Counted from the stretch's first letter, positions 40,383-48,881 are shown. The stretch: DNA of 64,000 bases from Herbiconiux daphne (GCF_024979295.1 NZ_JANLCJ010000006.1:62001-126000), one strand, 5' to 3'. The notes: generated by a model not told the origin, from the sequence alone. Made by a program: numbers and translations.

Positions 40383-41794
40383 TGACCAACGGCGCCGTGA
40401 CGAACGGCGGCCCCACCGCGACGACGGATGCACCGACGCCCACGCCGGGCCGCGGCATCCGTCGCATCCGCGTGCCGCAGAAGCTGCGCAACCTCGAGCT
40501 GTTCCTGCTGCTGTTCGTGTGCGCCGTCAACGCCTTCGCGGTGGTGCTCGTGCAGTTCGGCGCCCTCGGCTACGCCGACATGACCGTGTTCACCCTCGGC
40601 GCCGGTCTCGCGGTGCTCGTGCTGGGCCTCCACGTCGCGCTGCGATTCGTGGCCACGAACGCCGATCCGTTCATCCTGCCGATCGCCGCTCTGCTGAACG
40701 GCATCGGCATCGCCATCATCTACCGCATCGACATCGCCGAGAAGCTCACCGGGTGGGAGAGCACGGCCGTGCGCCAGGTGGTCTGGAGCGGGCTGGCGAT
40801 CGCCCTCGCCCTCGTCGTGATCCTGGTCATCCGCAACCACCGGGTGCTGCAGCGCTACACCTACCTGGCCATGCTCGTGGCGGCCATCCTGCTGCTGTTG
40901 CCGATGCTGCCCGTGATCGGCCAGGAGATCAACGGCGCGCGGGTCTGGATCCATTTCGGCGGCTTCTCGTTCCAGCCCGGTGAGGTGGCGAAGATCGCCC
41001 TCGCAGTGTTCTTCGCCGGCTACCTCGTGTCGCGCCGCGACAGCCTGTCGATGGTGGGCACGAAGTTCTTGGGGCTGCGCTTTCCGCGGGCCCGCGATCT
41101 CGGGCCCATCCTCGTGCTCTGGGCGCTGTCGATGGCGATCATCATCTTCCAGCGCGACCTCGGCACCGCACTGCTCTATTTCGGGCTGTTCGTGGTGATG
41201 ATCTACGTCGCCACCGGCCGGGCCAGCTGGGTGGTGCTCGGCGTCGGGCTCTTCCTCGCGGGCGCGGTGATCGCGGGCCAGGTGCTGGTCTACGTCAACG
41301 ACCGCTTCACCAACTGGCTCGACGCCTTCAACCCGGCCATCTACGACGCCCAGGGCGGCAGTTATCAACTGGTGCAGGGCCTGTTCGGCCTCGCGAACGG
41401 CGGGCTCATCGGCACCGGGCTCGGCGAGGGCCGGCCCGACATCACGCCCCTCGCCCAGAGCGACTACGTCATCGCGTCGATCGGCGAAGAGCTCGGGCTC
41501 GCGGGCATGTTCGCCATCCTGGCGCTCTACCTGCTCTTCATCTCGCGCGGCTTCCGCATCAGCTTCGCCGGTCAAGACGACTTCGGCCGTCTGCTCGGCG
41601 TCGGGCTCTCGTTCACGGTGGCCCTGCAGTGCTTCATCGTCATCGGCGGCGTCACCCGGGTCATCCCGCTCACCGGCCTGACCGCACCGTTCATGGCCGC
41701 CGGCGGCTCGTCGCTCGTGGCCAACTGGATCATCGTCGCGCTGCTGCTGCGCCTGTCGGACACAGTTCGCAATCAGCCAAGGCTGGTGATCTAG
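40382..41794 (+). CDS. rodA: RodA/FtsW-family SEDS peptidoglycan polymerase
   Basis: 470 aa, about 10-12 membrane helices. SEDS hallmarks are RVWIHFGGFSFQPGEVAKIALAVFFAGYL, FQRDLGTALLYFGLFVVMIYVATGR (containing the catalytic aspartate), and ALAQSDYVIASIGEELG-like PLAQSDYVIASIGEELGLAG, then GLTAPFMAAGGSSLVANW. It polymerises lipid II and works with the class B PBP encoded next. The Thr/Pro-rich N-terminal tail (about 35 residues) is cytoplasmic and could carry PknA/PknB phosphosites. Confidence 0.95.
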   Translation: MTNGAVTNGGPTATTDAPTPTPGRGIRRIRVPQKLRNLELFLLLFVCAVNAFAVVLVQFGALGYADMTVFTLGAGLAVLVLGLHVALRFVATNADPFILPIAALLNGIGIAIIYRIDIAEKLTGWESTAVRQVVWSGLAIALALVVILVIRNHRVLQRYTYLAMLVAAILLLLPMLPVIGQEINGARVWIHFGGFSFQPGEVAKIALAVFFAGYLVSRRDSLSMVGTKFLGLRFPRARDLGPILVLWALSMAIIIFQRDLGTALLYFGLFVVMIYVATGRASWVVLGVGLFLAGAVIAGQVLVYVNDRFTNWLDAFNPAIYDAQGGSYQLVQGLFGLANGGLIGTGLGEGRPDITPLAQSDYVIASIGEELGLAGMFAILALYLLFISRGFRISFAGQDDFGRLLGVGLSFTVALQCFIVIGGVTRVIPLTGLTAPFMAAGGSSLVANWIIVALLLRLSDTVRNQPRLVI

Positions 41795-41798
41795 ACCC

Positions 41799-43250
41799 GT
41801 GACCCGTGAACTCAAGCGCGTGACCATCGTGGTGCTCCTGATGTTCGTCACCCTCTTCGTCTCGACGACGATCATCCAGTTCTTCCAAGCGGATGCGCTC
41901 GCCGACGACGCGCGCAACGCACGCACGATCTACGCCAGCTACGACACCGAGCGCGGCGCCATCCTCGTCGACGGTCAGCCGATCGCCGAGTCGGTGCCGA
42001 CCGACGACGAGTTCAAATACCAGCGCACCTACCCGCAGGGTCCGCTCTACAGCGCGGTCACGGGCTATTACACGCTGGGCCAGGGCTCGAGCCAGATCGA
42101 GCAGTCGCTCAACGACTACCTCAGCGGCACGAGCGACTCGCAGTTCCTCGACTACCTCAACCGCATCATCACCGGCCAGAACCCGCAGGGCGCCTCGGTC
42201 GAGCTCACGATCGACCCCGTGGTGCAGCAGGCGGCCTACGACGCGCTCGGCTCCTACCAGGGAGCGGTCGTCGCCATCGAGCCGTCGACCGGGCGCATCC
42301 TGGCCATGGTATCGAAGCCCGACTACGACCCGAACACCCTCGCCGTGCACGACACCCAGCAGGTGCTCGACACCTACGACACCCTGCTCGGCGCCCCCGG
42401 CGACCCGCTCATCAACAAGACCATCAACGACCTCAACCCTCCCGGATCGACGTTCAAGATCGTCACCACGTCGGCGGCTCTGCAGAACGCCGGCCTGCCC
42501 GTCGACCACACCGAACCCAACCTGGCGCGCCTGCCCCTGGCCGGCAGCGACCGCACCGTGAGCAACGCGGGTGGCGGCACCTGCGGCGGCGGCGACACCG
42601 TCACCATCGCGACCGCGTTCGTGCTCTCGTGCAACATCCCGATGGCCGAACTCGGTGTCGAGATGGGCGAGTCGCCGCTGGCCGACATGGCGAACGCCTT
42701 CGGTTTCGGCAGCGAGCTCAGCGTGCCGATGGATGTCTCGACCAGCCTCTACCCCCGTGGCCTCGACGACGCGCAGCTCGCGCTCTCGGCCTTCGGCCAG
42801 GGCAGCGACGTGGCGACTCCGCTGCAGGTGGCCATGCTCTCGGCGGCCGTCGCGAACGGCGGAACGATCATGACGCCCACGCTCGTCGACCGAATCCAGG
42901 CCCCGGATCTCAGCGTGCTGGAGACCTTCGAAGCGAAGGAACTCTCCACCCCGCTGACTTCTATAACAGCTTCGACACTTTCCCAGCTGATGGTGGAGGC
43001 AGTCGATAACGGCGCGGCGACTAATGCAAGAATAGACGGGGTCAGTGTGGCCGGTAAGACCGGGACTGCCGAGAACGGGGAAGGCGATCCCTACACCCTG
43101 TGGTTCACTGGTTTTGCTCCCGCAGACAACCCTCGGGTTGCCGTCGCAGTGGTCGTGGAAGATGGCGGTGGGTTGGGCCAATCCGGTTCCGGAAACGAAT
43201 TGGCCGCGCCGATCGCAAAACGAGTACTAGAGGCGGTGCTGAGTAAATGA
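41799..43250 (+). CDS. pbpA: Class B penicillin-binding protein PbpA
   Basis: 483 aa, GTG start 4 bp after rodA. One N-terminal membrane helix (VTIVVLLMFVTLFVSTTIIQFF) precedes the dimerisation domain and a transpeptidase domain with S217-T-F-K220, S277-C-N279 and K420-T-G422. It cross-links glycan made by RodA. From about residue 387 to the end (about 42957-43246) the DNA changes sharply: codons such as ATA, AGA, CTA and AAA appear and G+C falls to about 59% by hand count over four 60-base lines. This segment includes the KTG motif, so the gene may be mosaic. It overlaps pknA by 4 bases. Confidence 0.95.
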   Translation: MTRELKRVTIVVLLMFVTLFVSTTIIQFFQADALADDARNARTIYASYDTERGAILVDGQPIAESVPTDDEFKYQRTYPQGPLYSAVTGYYTLGQGSSQIEQSLNDYLSGTSDSQFLDYLNRIITGQNPQGASVELTIDPVVQQAAYDALGSYQGAVVAIEPSTGRILAMVSKPDYDPNTLAVHDTQQVLDTYDTLLGAPGDPLINKTINDLNPPGSTFKIVTTSAALQNAGLPVDHTEPNLARLPLAGSDRTVSNAGGGTCGGGDTVTIATAFVLSCNIPMAELGVEMGESPLADMANAFGFGSELSVPMDVSTSLYPRGLDDAQLALSAFGQGSDVATPLQVAMLSAAVANGGTIMTPTLVDRIQAPDLSVLETFEAKELSTPLTSITASTLSQLMVEAVDNGAATNARIDGVSVAGKTGTAENGEGDPYTLWFTGFAPADNPRVAVAVVVEDGGGLGQSGSGNELAAPIAKRVLEAVLSK

Positions 43251-44995
43251 GACCCACAGCAGGGGTGACCTTCGGTGGCCGGTACGAGCTGTCCAGTCGC
43301 ATCGCGATCGGCGGTATGGGTGAGGTCTGGAAGGCGACCGACCTCGTCATCGGCCGCACCGTCGCCATCAAGATCCTGAAAGACGAGTACCTCGGCGACC
43401 CGGGGTTCCTCGAGCGGTTCCGCGCCGAGGCCCGCCACGCCGCCCTGGTCAACCACGAGGGCATCGCCAACGTCTTCGACTACGGCGAAGAAGAGGGCAG
43501 CGCCTACCTGGTGATGGAGCTCGTTCCGGGCGAAGCGCTCTCGACCATCCTCGAGCGCGAGCACGTGCTGTCGACCGACCGCGTTCTCGACATCGTCGCC
43601 CAGACCGCCCTCGCCCTGCAGGCCGCTCACGCCGCCGGGCTCGTGCACCGCGACATCAAGCCCGGCAACCTGCTGATCACCCCCGACGGCCGGGTGAAGA
43701 TCACCGACTTCGGCATCGCCCGCATCGCCGACCAGGTGCCGCTCACGGCCACCGGCCAGGTGATGGGCACGGTGCAATACCTCTCGCCCGAGCAGGCCAG
43801 CGGCCAGCCCGCATCGCCCACCACCGACATCTACTCGCTCGGAATCGTGGCCTACGAGTGCCTCGCCGGCAAGCGCCCGTTCTCGGGCGAGTCGCAGGTG
43901 GCCATCGCCATGGCCCAGATCAACGAGACCCCGCCCGACCTGCCGGTGACGGTGGCCGAGCCCGTGCGCAACCTCGTTCTCTCGTGCATCGCCAAGAAGC
44001 CCGAAGACCGCCCGTCGTCGACCGGCAACCTGGCCCGTGCCGCCATGGCGCTCCGCCGGGGCGACATCGCCTCCGCGGCGGCCGCGGTGCCGGCGGTTCT
44101 CGGCAGCGAGCCCCCGCCGCCCACCATGGCCACCCGCCTGATGGCCGCGCCCGGTTCGCCGACCCAGGCCACCACGGTGCTCTCGACCCCGAACACACCG
44201 GCCGGCCCTCCTCCCACTCCGCCGGGCGGCGAGGTGGCCGACGAGCCGAAGAAGCGCAGCCCGTGGACGTGGCCGCTCATCGTCTTGATCATCATCCTCG
44301 GGCTCGTGCTCGTGGGCACCATCGTCACCCTCGTGCTGCAGGCCAGCGGCAGCAACACGCCCGCGACCCCCACCACGACGTCGTCGACCCCCTCGGTCAC
44401 CCCGACGTCCGCCACGCCGACGCCGTCGATCACCCCCACGTCGAACACCGTCGTCGTCTCCGAGGCCGAGCTCAAGGGCAAATCGTTCGACGACGCCGCC
44501 GCGATCCTCTCGGCCCAGGGCCTCAGCGCCAACCGGGTTCCGGGCAACGCGGCGCCGAGCGCCGATCAGGTCGACTTCGTCTACCAGGCCACTCCGGTCG
44601 GCAACGTGCAGAAGGGCCAGACGATCGATCTCACCGTCTACACCGACGTGATCGTTCCGCCGTCGCCCTCGAGCGCGCCCACCGCCTCCACCGGCGTGAA
44701 CCCCGACGGCACCGTGACACCGGGCGCGACCTTCGTCGTCAACTGGACGTCGTACAGCTGCCCGTCGGGAACCACGCTCGAGGGCTATTCCATCGAGGCC
44801 ACCAACGCGACGGTCACGATCGAGCCGGGAACGAGCAACGCGGCGACGCTGCAGGCCGCGGCATCCGCCGGTCAGACGATGGAGATCAAGTACAACGTCA
44901 CCTGCACGGGTTCGGCGTCGGGTTTCTCGCCCGCGCTGACGCTGCAGACCTCGGCGGCCGGCGTGCCCTCGAACGCACCGCAGGGCAACAACTGA
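43247..44995 (+). CDS. pknA: Ser/Thr protein kinase PknA
   Basis: 582 aa. The kinase domain (about 10-275) has GGMGEVWKA, VAIKIL (K42), HRDIKPGNLLI, DFGIARI and APE-like SPEQASGQP. A Pro/Ala linker and membrane helix (WTWPLIVLIIILGLVLVGTIVTLVL) follow. Outside is a Ser/Thr-rich stalk, one PASTA-like unit (VVSEAELKGKSFDDAAAILSAQGLSANRVPG) and a beta-rich C-terminal domain with two cysteines. Mycobacterial PknA lacks a PASTA unit, so this is closer to Micrococcales forms. It follows pbpA with translational coupling, and pknB lies 73 bp downstream. Confidence 0.95.
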   Translation: MRPTAGVTFGGRYELSSRIAIGGMGEVWKATDLVIGRTVAIKILKDEYLGDPGFLERFRAEARHAALVNHEGIANVFDYGEEEGSAYLVMELVPGEALSTILEREHVLSTDRVLDIVAQTALALQAAHAAGLVHRDIKPGNLLITPDGRVKITDFGIARIADQVPLTATGQVMGTVQYLSPEQASGQPASPTTDIYSLGIVAYECLAGKRPFSGESQVAIAMAQINETPPDLPVTVAEPVRNLVLSCIAKKPEDRPSSTGNLARAAMALRRGDIASAAAAVPAVLGSEPPPPTMATRLMAAPGSPTQATTVLSTPNTPAGPPPTPPGGEVADEPKKRSPWTWPLIVLIIILGLVLVGTIVTLVLQASGSNTPATPTTTSSTPSVTPTSATPTPSITPTSNTVVVSEAELKGKSFDDAAAILSAQGLSANRVPGNAAPSADQVDFVYQATPVGNVQKGQTIDLTVYTDVIVPPSPSSAPTASTGVNPDGTVTPGATFVVNWTSYSCPSGTTLEGYSIEATNATVTIEPGTSNAATLQAAASAGQTMEIKYNVTCTGSASGFSPALTLQTSAAGVPSNAPQGNN

Positions 44996-45068
44996 CAGCG
45001 GCCGCCAGCACCCGGCCACCGGTGAGCGACCCGCGACCTTTCACGACATCGATCCAGGAGCAGCAACA

Positions 45069-46769
45069 GTGACCGACGACAACCGTCTTCTCGCCGGGCG
45101 CTACCGCCTGGGCGAACTGATCGACCGCGGCGGCATGTCGAACGTGTACTCCGGGCGCGACGAGCGCCTGGGGCGCCAGGTCGCCATCAAGCTGCTCAAG
45201 TCGTCGCTCGCGGGCGACCCGGTGTTCCGCACGCGGTTCCGCCAGGAGGCCCAGGCCGCCTCGCGCATGGCGCACCCCACCATTGTGCGCGTGTTCGACG
45301 CGGGCGAGGAGCGGGTGGCCGAGCCCGGCGGTTTCGAGGGCATCGTGCCGTTCATCGTGATGGAGTTCGTCGAGGGCGTGCTTCTCAAAGACCTCATCCG
45401 GCAGGGGCCGGTCGACTCGGCCGAGGCCATCCGCATCACCGAGGGCATCCTCACGGCGCTCGAATACTCCCACCGCGCCGGCGTGGTGCACCGCGACATC
45501 AAACCCGGCAACGTGATGGTCACCCACGGCGGCCAGGTGAAGGTGATGGACTTCGGCATCGCCCGGGCCATCTCCGACTCCTCGGCCACGGTGGCGCAGA
45601 CCACGGCCATCCTCGGCACGGCCCAGTACTTCTCGCCCGAGCAGGCCCGCGGTGAGTCGGTCGACGCCCGCACCGACCTCTACTCCACCGGCGTGGTGCT
45701 GTTCGAGATGCTCACCGGCGAGCCGCCGTTCAAGGGGGAGACCCCGGTGGCCGTGGCTTACCAGCACGTGAGCGAGATGCCTGTCGCGCCGTCGCGCATC
45801 AACCCGCAGGTGTCGCCCGCCATCGATCAGGTGGTGCTGCACGCCCTCGCGAAAGACCGGTTCGCGCGGTTCCAGAGCGCGGTCGAGTTCCGCACCGACC
45901 TCGAGATCGCCGGCGCCGGAAAGATCCCGTCGAAGCGGGTTCCCTCCGACGATTTCCAGTCCTCGCTCTTCGGCGCCCCGCCCAGCCTCACGCAGGGCAC
46001 AGACTCCGCTCTCACCCAGCTCGCCGGCGACGACGAATACTCGGTGCGCACGCAGTCGCGGCCGCCGGTGGTGTGGATCTGGGCGGGCATCGCGTCGGTC
46101 GCCGTCATCCTCGTGGCGATCGTGTTCTGGGTGCTCACGCTCCAGCCGAGCGACGAGCTGCCGTCGACGTCGCGCGAGATCCCGACCGTCACCGGCCAGA
46201 CCTATGACGCGGCGGATGCCACGCTGCAGCAGCTCGATCTGGTGACCGCGCGTTTCGACGTCTACAGCGACTCGATTCCCGAGGGCCAGGTGGTCGACAC
46301 CGATCCGGCGGCCGGCACCATCGTGAGCCCGGGCACCGTCGTGAACGTCAACGTGTCACGCGGCAAAGAGGCGGTCGCGGTGCCGCCGCTCGCCGGAACC
46401 AGCGCCGCGGATGCCGCCACCGCCATCACGAACGCCGAGTTCACGGTGGGGCAGACCATCAAGGAGAACTCCGCCGACGTGCCCGACGGCGTGGTCATCC
46501 GCAGCGATCCCGATGTGGGTGCACAGGCGTTCAAGGGCGACACCATCAACATCGTCGTGTCGAGTGGGCTCGTGACGGTTCCGGATGTCACGGGCCAGCC
46601 GATCGACGTCGCGAGCGACGCGCTCACCAAGATCCTGCTGCAGGTCAGCGTGCAGCAGGATCCAGGCTGCAAGACCGCGCCGGCCAACCCGGTGTCGAGC
46701 CAGTCGATCGCCGCCGGTGACGCCATGCAGAAGTCGCAGATCGAGATCCGCTACTGCACCGGCGCTTGA
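45069..46769 (+). CDS. pknB: Ser/Thr protein kinase PknB with PASTA domains
   Basis: 566 aa, GTG start with a CAGGAG ribosome site. The kinase has GGMSNVYSGRD, VAIKLLKSSL, VHRDIKPGNVMV, DFGIARA and an activation loop with TVAQTTAILGTAQYFSPEQA, retaining the TxxT autophosphorylation threonines. The membrane helix is VWIWAGIASVAVILVAIVFWVLTL. Three PASTA repeats follow (IPTVTGQTYDAADATL; VPPLAGTSAADAATAI; VPDVTGQPIDVASDAL), expected to bind muropeptides or lipid II. The last unit has two cysteines (DPGCKTAP, IRYCTGA) that probably form a disulfide. It is the last gene of the operon. Confidence 0.96.
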   Translation: MTDDNRLLAGRYRLGELIDRGGMSNVYSGRDERLGRQVAIKLLKSSLAGDPVFRTRFRQEAQAASRMAHPTIVRVFDAGEERVAEPGGFEGIVPFIVMEFVEGVLLKDLIRQGPVDSAEAIRITEGILTALEYSHRAGVVHRDIKPGNVMVTHGGQVKVMDFGIARAISDSSATVAQTTAILGTAQYFSPEQARGESVDARTDLYSTGVVLFEMLTGEPPFKGETPVAVAYQHVSEMPVAPSRINPQVSPAIDQVVLHALAKDRFARFQSAVEFRTDLEIAGAGKIPSKRVPSDDFQSSLFGAPPSLTQGTDSALTQLAGDDEYSVRTQSRPPVVWIWAGIASVAVILVAIVFWVLTLQPSDELPSTSREIPTVTGQTYDAADATLQQLDLVTARFDVYSDSIPEGQVVDTDPAAGTIVSPGTVVNVNVSRGKEAVAVPPLAGTSAADAATAITNAEFTVGQTIKENSADVPDGVVIRSDPDVGAQAFKGDTINIVVSSGLVTVPDVTGQPIDVASDALTKILLQVSVQQDPGCKTAPANPVSSQSIAAGDAMQKSQIEIRYCTGA

Positions 46770-46775
46770 GCCCGC

Positions 46776-46803
46776 AGCCGCGGAGCGCGCCCGCCCCGCG
46801 GCT
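46776..46803. terminator. Hairpin between convergent pknB and pabA
   Basis: AGCCGCGG (46776-46783) and CCGCGGCT (46796-46803) pair around a 12-nt GC-rich loop, just after the pknB stop and touching the pabA stop. There is no T-run, so this is a weak call. Confidence 0.45.
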
Positions 46804-47441
46804 CAGACGGCGCGCAGCAGCGGGTTGAGTTCGACGGCCTTCGCGGGCGCGTCGGTGAGGCCGGCGGTGGCGAGCCAGTTGCCGAGCATCTTGTAGCCGC
46901 CCTCGGTGAGCACGGACTCGGGGTGGAACTGCACGCCGTAGACGGGAGCGGTCACGTGCCGCACGCCCATGATGACGCCGCCCTCGGTGCGCGAGGTCAC
47001 CACGAGGGAGTCGGGAACGGTGCCGTCGACCACCGCGAGGGAGTGGTAGCGCGTCGCCGTGAAACCGTCGGGAACGCCGTCGTAGAACGGGTCGTCGTCG
47101 TGGCGGATCACCGAGGTCTTGCCGTGCATGAGTTCTTCGGCGTTGGTGACCGTGGCGCCGAGCGCCTCGGCGATCGCCTGGTGGCCGAGGCACACGCCGA
47201 GCAACGGTGTGTTCGACTCGAGCGCCGCGAAGACGACGGGAATCGAGACACCGGCGTCGGACGGCTTGCCGGGGCCGGGCGAGAGCAGCACCGCGTCGTA
47301 GTCGGCGATGGTGGCCGCCGCGTCGGAGGCGTCGAACGAGTCGTTGCGCACCACGGTCGTCTCGGCCCCGAGTTGCTGCAGATAGCCGTTGAGGGTGTAG
47401 ACGAAGCTGTCGTAGTTGTCGATGACGAGCACGCGGGTCAT
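46803..47441 (-). CDS. pabA: Glutamine amidotransferase, anthranilate/aminodeoxychorismate synthase component II
   Basis: 212 aa from ATG 47441. Class I glutamine amidotransferase: RVLVIDNYDSFVYTLNGYL at the start, LLSPGPGKPSDAG, the nucleophile GVCLGHQAIAEALG, and the HxE pair in VYGVQFHPESVLTEGG. Sequence alone does not separate PabA (folate) from TrpG (tryptophan), and no pabB or trpE is adjacent; this position beside pknB is conserved in actinobacteria. Its start overlaps the stop of the small membrane gene (ATGA). The in-frame upstream region to 47909 is antisense to srtE and rejected. Confidence 0.92.
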   Translation of the reverse strand: MTRVLVIDNYDSFVYTLNGYLQQLGAETTVVRNDSFDASDAAATIADYDAVLLSPGPGKPSDAGVSIPVVFAALESNTPLLGVCLGHQAIAEALGATVTNAEELMHGKTSVIRHDDDPFYDGVPDGFTATRYHSLAVVDGTVPDSLVVTSRTEGGVIMGVRHVTAPVYGVQFHPESVLTEGGYKMLGNWLATAGLTDAPAKAVELNPLLRAV

Positions 47442-47599
47442 TGGTCTACCGTGACCTCTTGAACCGGTGCGGTCAAGTCGTCGATCCACGGGAACACCCA
47501 GAACGCGAGAACGAACAGCACGGCCGCGGCGAGCACGACGAGAATGAGGATGCGCACCCAGATCGGGCCGGGCAGGATGTGCCAGAGAGCTGCATACAT
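47438..47599 (-). CDS. Small single-span membrane protein between srtE and pabA
   Basis: 53 aa, too short for most gene callers: MYAALWHILPGPIWVRILIL, continuing through a hydrophobic helix (VVLAAAVLFVLAFWVFPWI) to DDLTAPVQEVTVDQ and a stop overlapping the pabA ATG by 4 bases. It lies 3 bp after the srtE stop codon. Tight coupling on both sides and good codon use support a real gene. Similar small proteins of unknown function occupy this position in other actinobacteria. Confidence 0.75.
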   Translation of the reverse strand: MYAALWHILPGPIWVRILILVVLAAAVLFVLAFWVFPWIDDLTAPVQEVTVDQ

Positions 47600-47602
47600 C
47601 GG

Positions 47603-48424
47603 TTATGCCCCCACGAGTCCGGCGATCTCTGCCGGGGCTCCGGCCGATCGCGGTTGCCAGTCGGTCAGAACGCCGTAGGCGATGATGCGCTCCGACGCGA
47701 TGTAGAGCGGGTTGCAGCTCGTCAGCGTGATGAGGCGATCGGTCGGCGCGGTGCCCGCGGCCTGGGGCACGGGATCGATCACGCCGACGCCGAACGGGGT
47801 GACGTATTCGAGGTCGCGGAAGGTGTAGGTGAACCAGCCGTCTTGCGTCTCGATGTAGATGGAGTCGCCCAGCTGCAGTTCGTTGATCTTGAGGAACGGG
47901 CTGCCCCACCCGTCGCGGTGGGCGGCGATGGCGAAGTTGCCGACCTGGCCGGGCAGCTGCGTGCTGGGATAGTGCCCGGCGCCGCCGTTGTTCAGCACCG
48001 ATCGCGGATCGACGCCCTCGGCGATGGTCTTCTTGAAGTCGGAGCCGAAGCGCGGAACGTACATCACCGCGAACTCCTGCGCGTTCGACGGCGTCGCCAG
48101 CTGGGGCGGGTCGCCGTATTGGAACGAGGGCGCGGTCGTCGGAGCGGCCGAGGCCGAGGGCGACGGCGTGGAGGCGGGGGCTGCCGGGGTGTCGCTGGCC
48201 CAGGACTGCGAGAGGGAACTGGCATCCGACGCCTGCTGGTTGCTCAGCATGATGCCGTTGAGCGAGAACTGCCAGCCGAGGAACAGCAGCACGAGCACGC
48301 CCGCCGTGATGAGGAGTTCACCGAAAACCCCCACGATGCGGGAGAAGACGCCCCGTTTCTTCTTGCGCGGGCGCCTCATCGGCGCTTGTGCCCCCTCGGG
48401 CGCCGTCTCCGGCTGCTCGCTCAT
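47603..48424 (-). CDS. srtE: Class E sortase
   Basis: 273 aa from ATG 48424. A basic N-terminus (RRPRKKKRG) and membrane helix (LLITAGVLVLLFLGWQFSL) are followed by a Ser/Pro/Ala linker and the sortase barrel. The catalytic triad is H169 (NFAIAAHRDGWG), C237 (LITLTSCNP) and R246 (IASERIIAYG). Class E sortases cleave LAxTG signals and attach proteins to peptidoglycan; the LAQTG protein at 31795 is a candidate substrate. A TAGGAT -10 sits 7 nt before the ATG. It is divergent from crgA, with about 100 bp between them. Confidence 0.95.
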   Translation of the reverse strand: MSEQPETAPEGAQAPMRRPRKKKRGVFSRIVGVFGELLITAGVLVLLFLGWQFSLNGIMLSNQQASDASSLSQSWASDTPAAPASTPSPSASAAPTTAPSFQYGDPPQLATPSNAQEFAVMYVPRFGSDFKKTIAEGVDPRSVLNNGGAGHYPSTQLPGQVGNFAIAAHRDGWGSPFLKINELQLGDSIYIETQDGWFTYTFRDLEYVTPFGVGVIDPVPQAAGTAPTDRLITLTSCNPLYIASERIIAYGVLTDWQPRSAGAPAEIAGLVGA

Positions 48425-48431
48425 GTGACCA

Positions 48432-48437
48432 ATCCTA
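48432..48437 (-). promoter_or_regulatory. -10 element, leaderless promoter of srtE
   Basis: TAGGAT on the minus strand, 7 nt, then ATG 48424. Confidence 0.5.
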
Positions 48438-48476
48438 AGAGACCGTTGCTGTGCAGCCGCCCCGAGACCGTTGCCC

Positions 48477-48520
48477 TGTGGAGAACCGGTGGAGAACTGT
48501 GGATGAAACCCCGTTAGAAT
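48477..48520 (+). promoter_or_regulatory. crgA promoter with DnaA-box-like sites
   Basis: The -10 TAGAAT (48515-48520) stands 7 nt before ATG 48528, implying a leaderless mRNA. Upstream are TGTGGAGAA (48477-48485) and TGTGGATGA (48498-48506), each one mismatch from the DnaA box TGTGGATAA, with GGTGGAGAA at about 48489 between them. The sites occupy the expected -35/upstream zone. Confidence 0.5.
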
Positions 48521-48527
48521 CGTCGGC

Positions 48528-48794
48528 ATGGCTCGAGACAAAGCACCCACGAACGAGGTCGCCCGCCGTTCGCGCGACATTCAGCGCTCGGCGAGTGATG
48601 ACTCCGCGAAGAACCCCAACCCGGTCTGGTTCAAGCCGGTCATGTTCGGCTTCATGCTGGTGGGTCTGCTCTGGATCATCGTGTTCTACGTGAGCCAGGG
48701 CGTCTTTCCCATTCCCGACCTGGGCAGCTGGAACATCCTGATCGGGTTCGGAATCGCCTTCATCGGGTTCATCATGACCACTCGCTGGCGCTGA
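48528..48794 (+). CDS. crgA: Cell-division regulator CrgA
   Basis: 88 aa, the family length. A basic and polar N-terminus (RDKAPTNEVARRSRDIQRSASDDSAKNPNPVWFKPVMFG) precedes two membrane helices (MLVGLLWIIVFYVS, WNILIGFGIAFIGFIMT) ending TTRWR, the CrgA signature. CrgA interacts with FtsZ, FtsI and FtsQ and delays or organises the septum in Streptomyces and Mycobacterium. It is isolated on the plus strand between srtE and rhomboid, with DnaA-box-like sites on both sides. Confidence 0.95.
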   Translation: MARDKAPTNEVARRSRDIQRSASDDSAKNPNPVWFKPVMFGFMLVGLLWIIVFYVSQGVFPIPDLGSWNILIGFGIAFIGFIMTTRWR

Positions 48795-48803
48795 CCTCGG
48801 GTC

Positions 48804-48823
48804 TAATTACACCGCTGTAATTA
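48804..48823. repeat. Inverted repeat after crgA
   Basis: TAATTACA-CCGC-TGTAATTA (8+4+8, perfect) begins 9 bp after the crgA stop. It is unusually A/T rich for this genome and has no following T-run. It could be a crgA terminator or a protein-binding site beside the DnaA-box cluster. Confidence 0.65.
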
Positions 48824-48881
48824 TCCCCAATGTGGAAACCGCTGTGGATAAGTCCACAGCTGTGCATAACCCTGTGGAATA
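48821..48881. other. DnaA-box cluster in a convergent intergenic gap
   Basis: Boxes on either strand: TTATCCCCA (48821-48829), TGTGGAAAC (48831-48839), a perfect TGTGGATAA (48843-48851), TGTGCATAA (48861-48869) and TGTGGAATA (48873-48881). The perfect box equals those at oriC (61300-61308, 61457-61465). The gap lies between the 3' ends of crgA and the rhomboid gene, where no promoter is expected. It may titrate DnaA. Confidence 0.6.

Noticed and set aside
47442..47909. Extension of pabA upstream of ATG 47441
   Set aside because: It overlaps the small membrane gene and srtE in another frame, with no family similarity.
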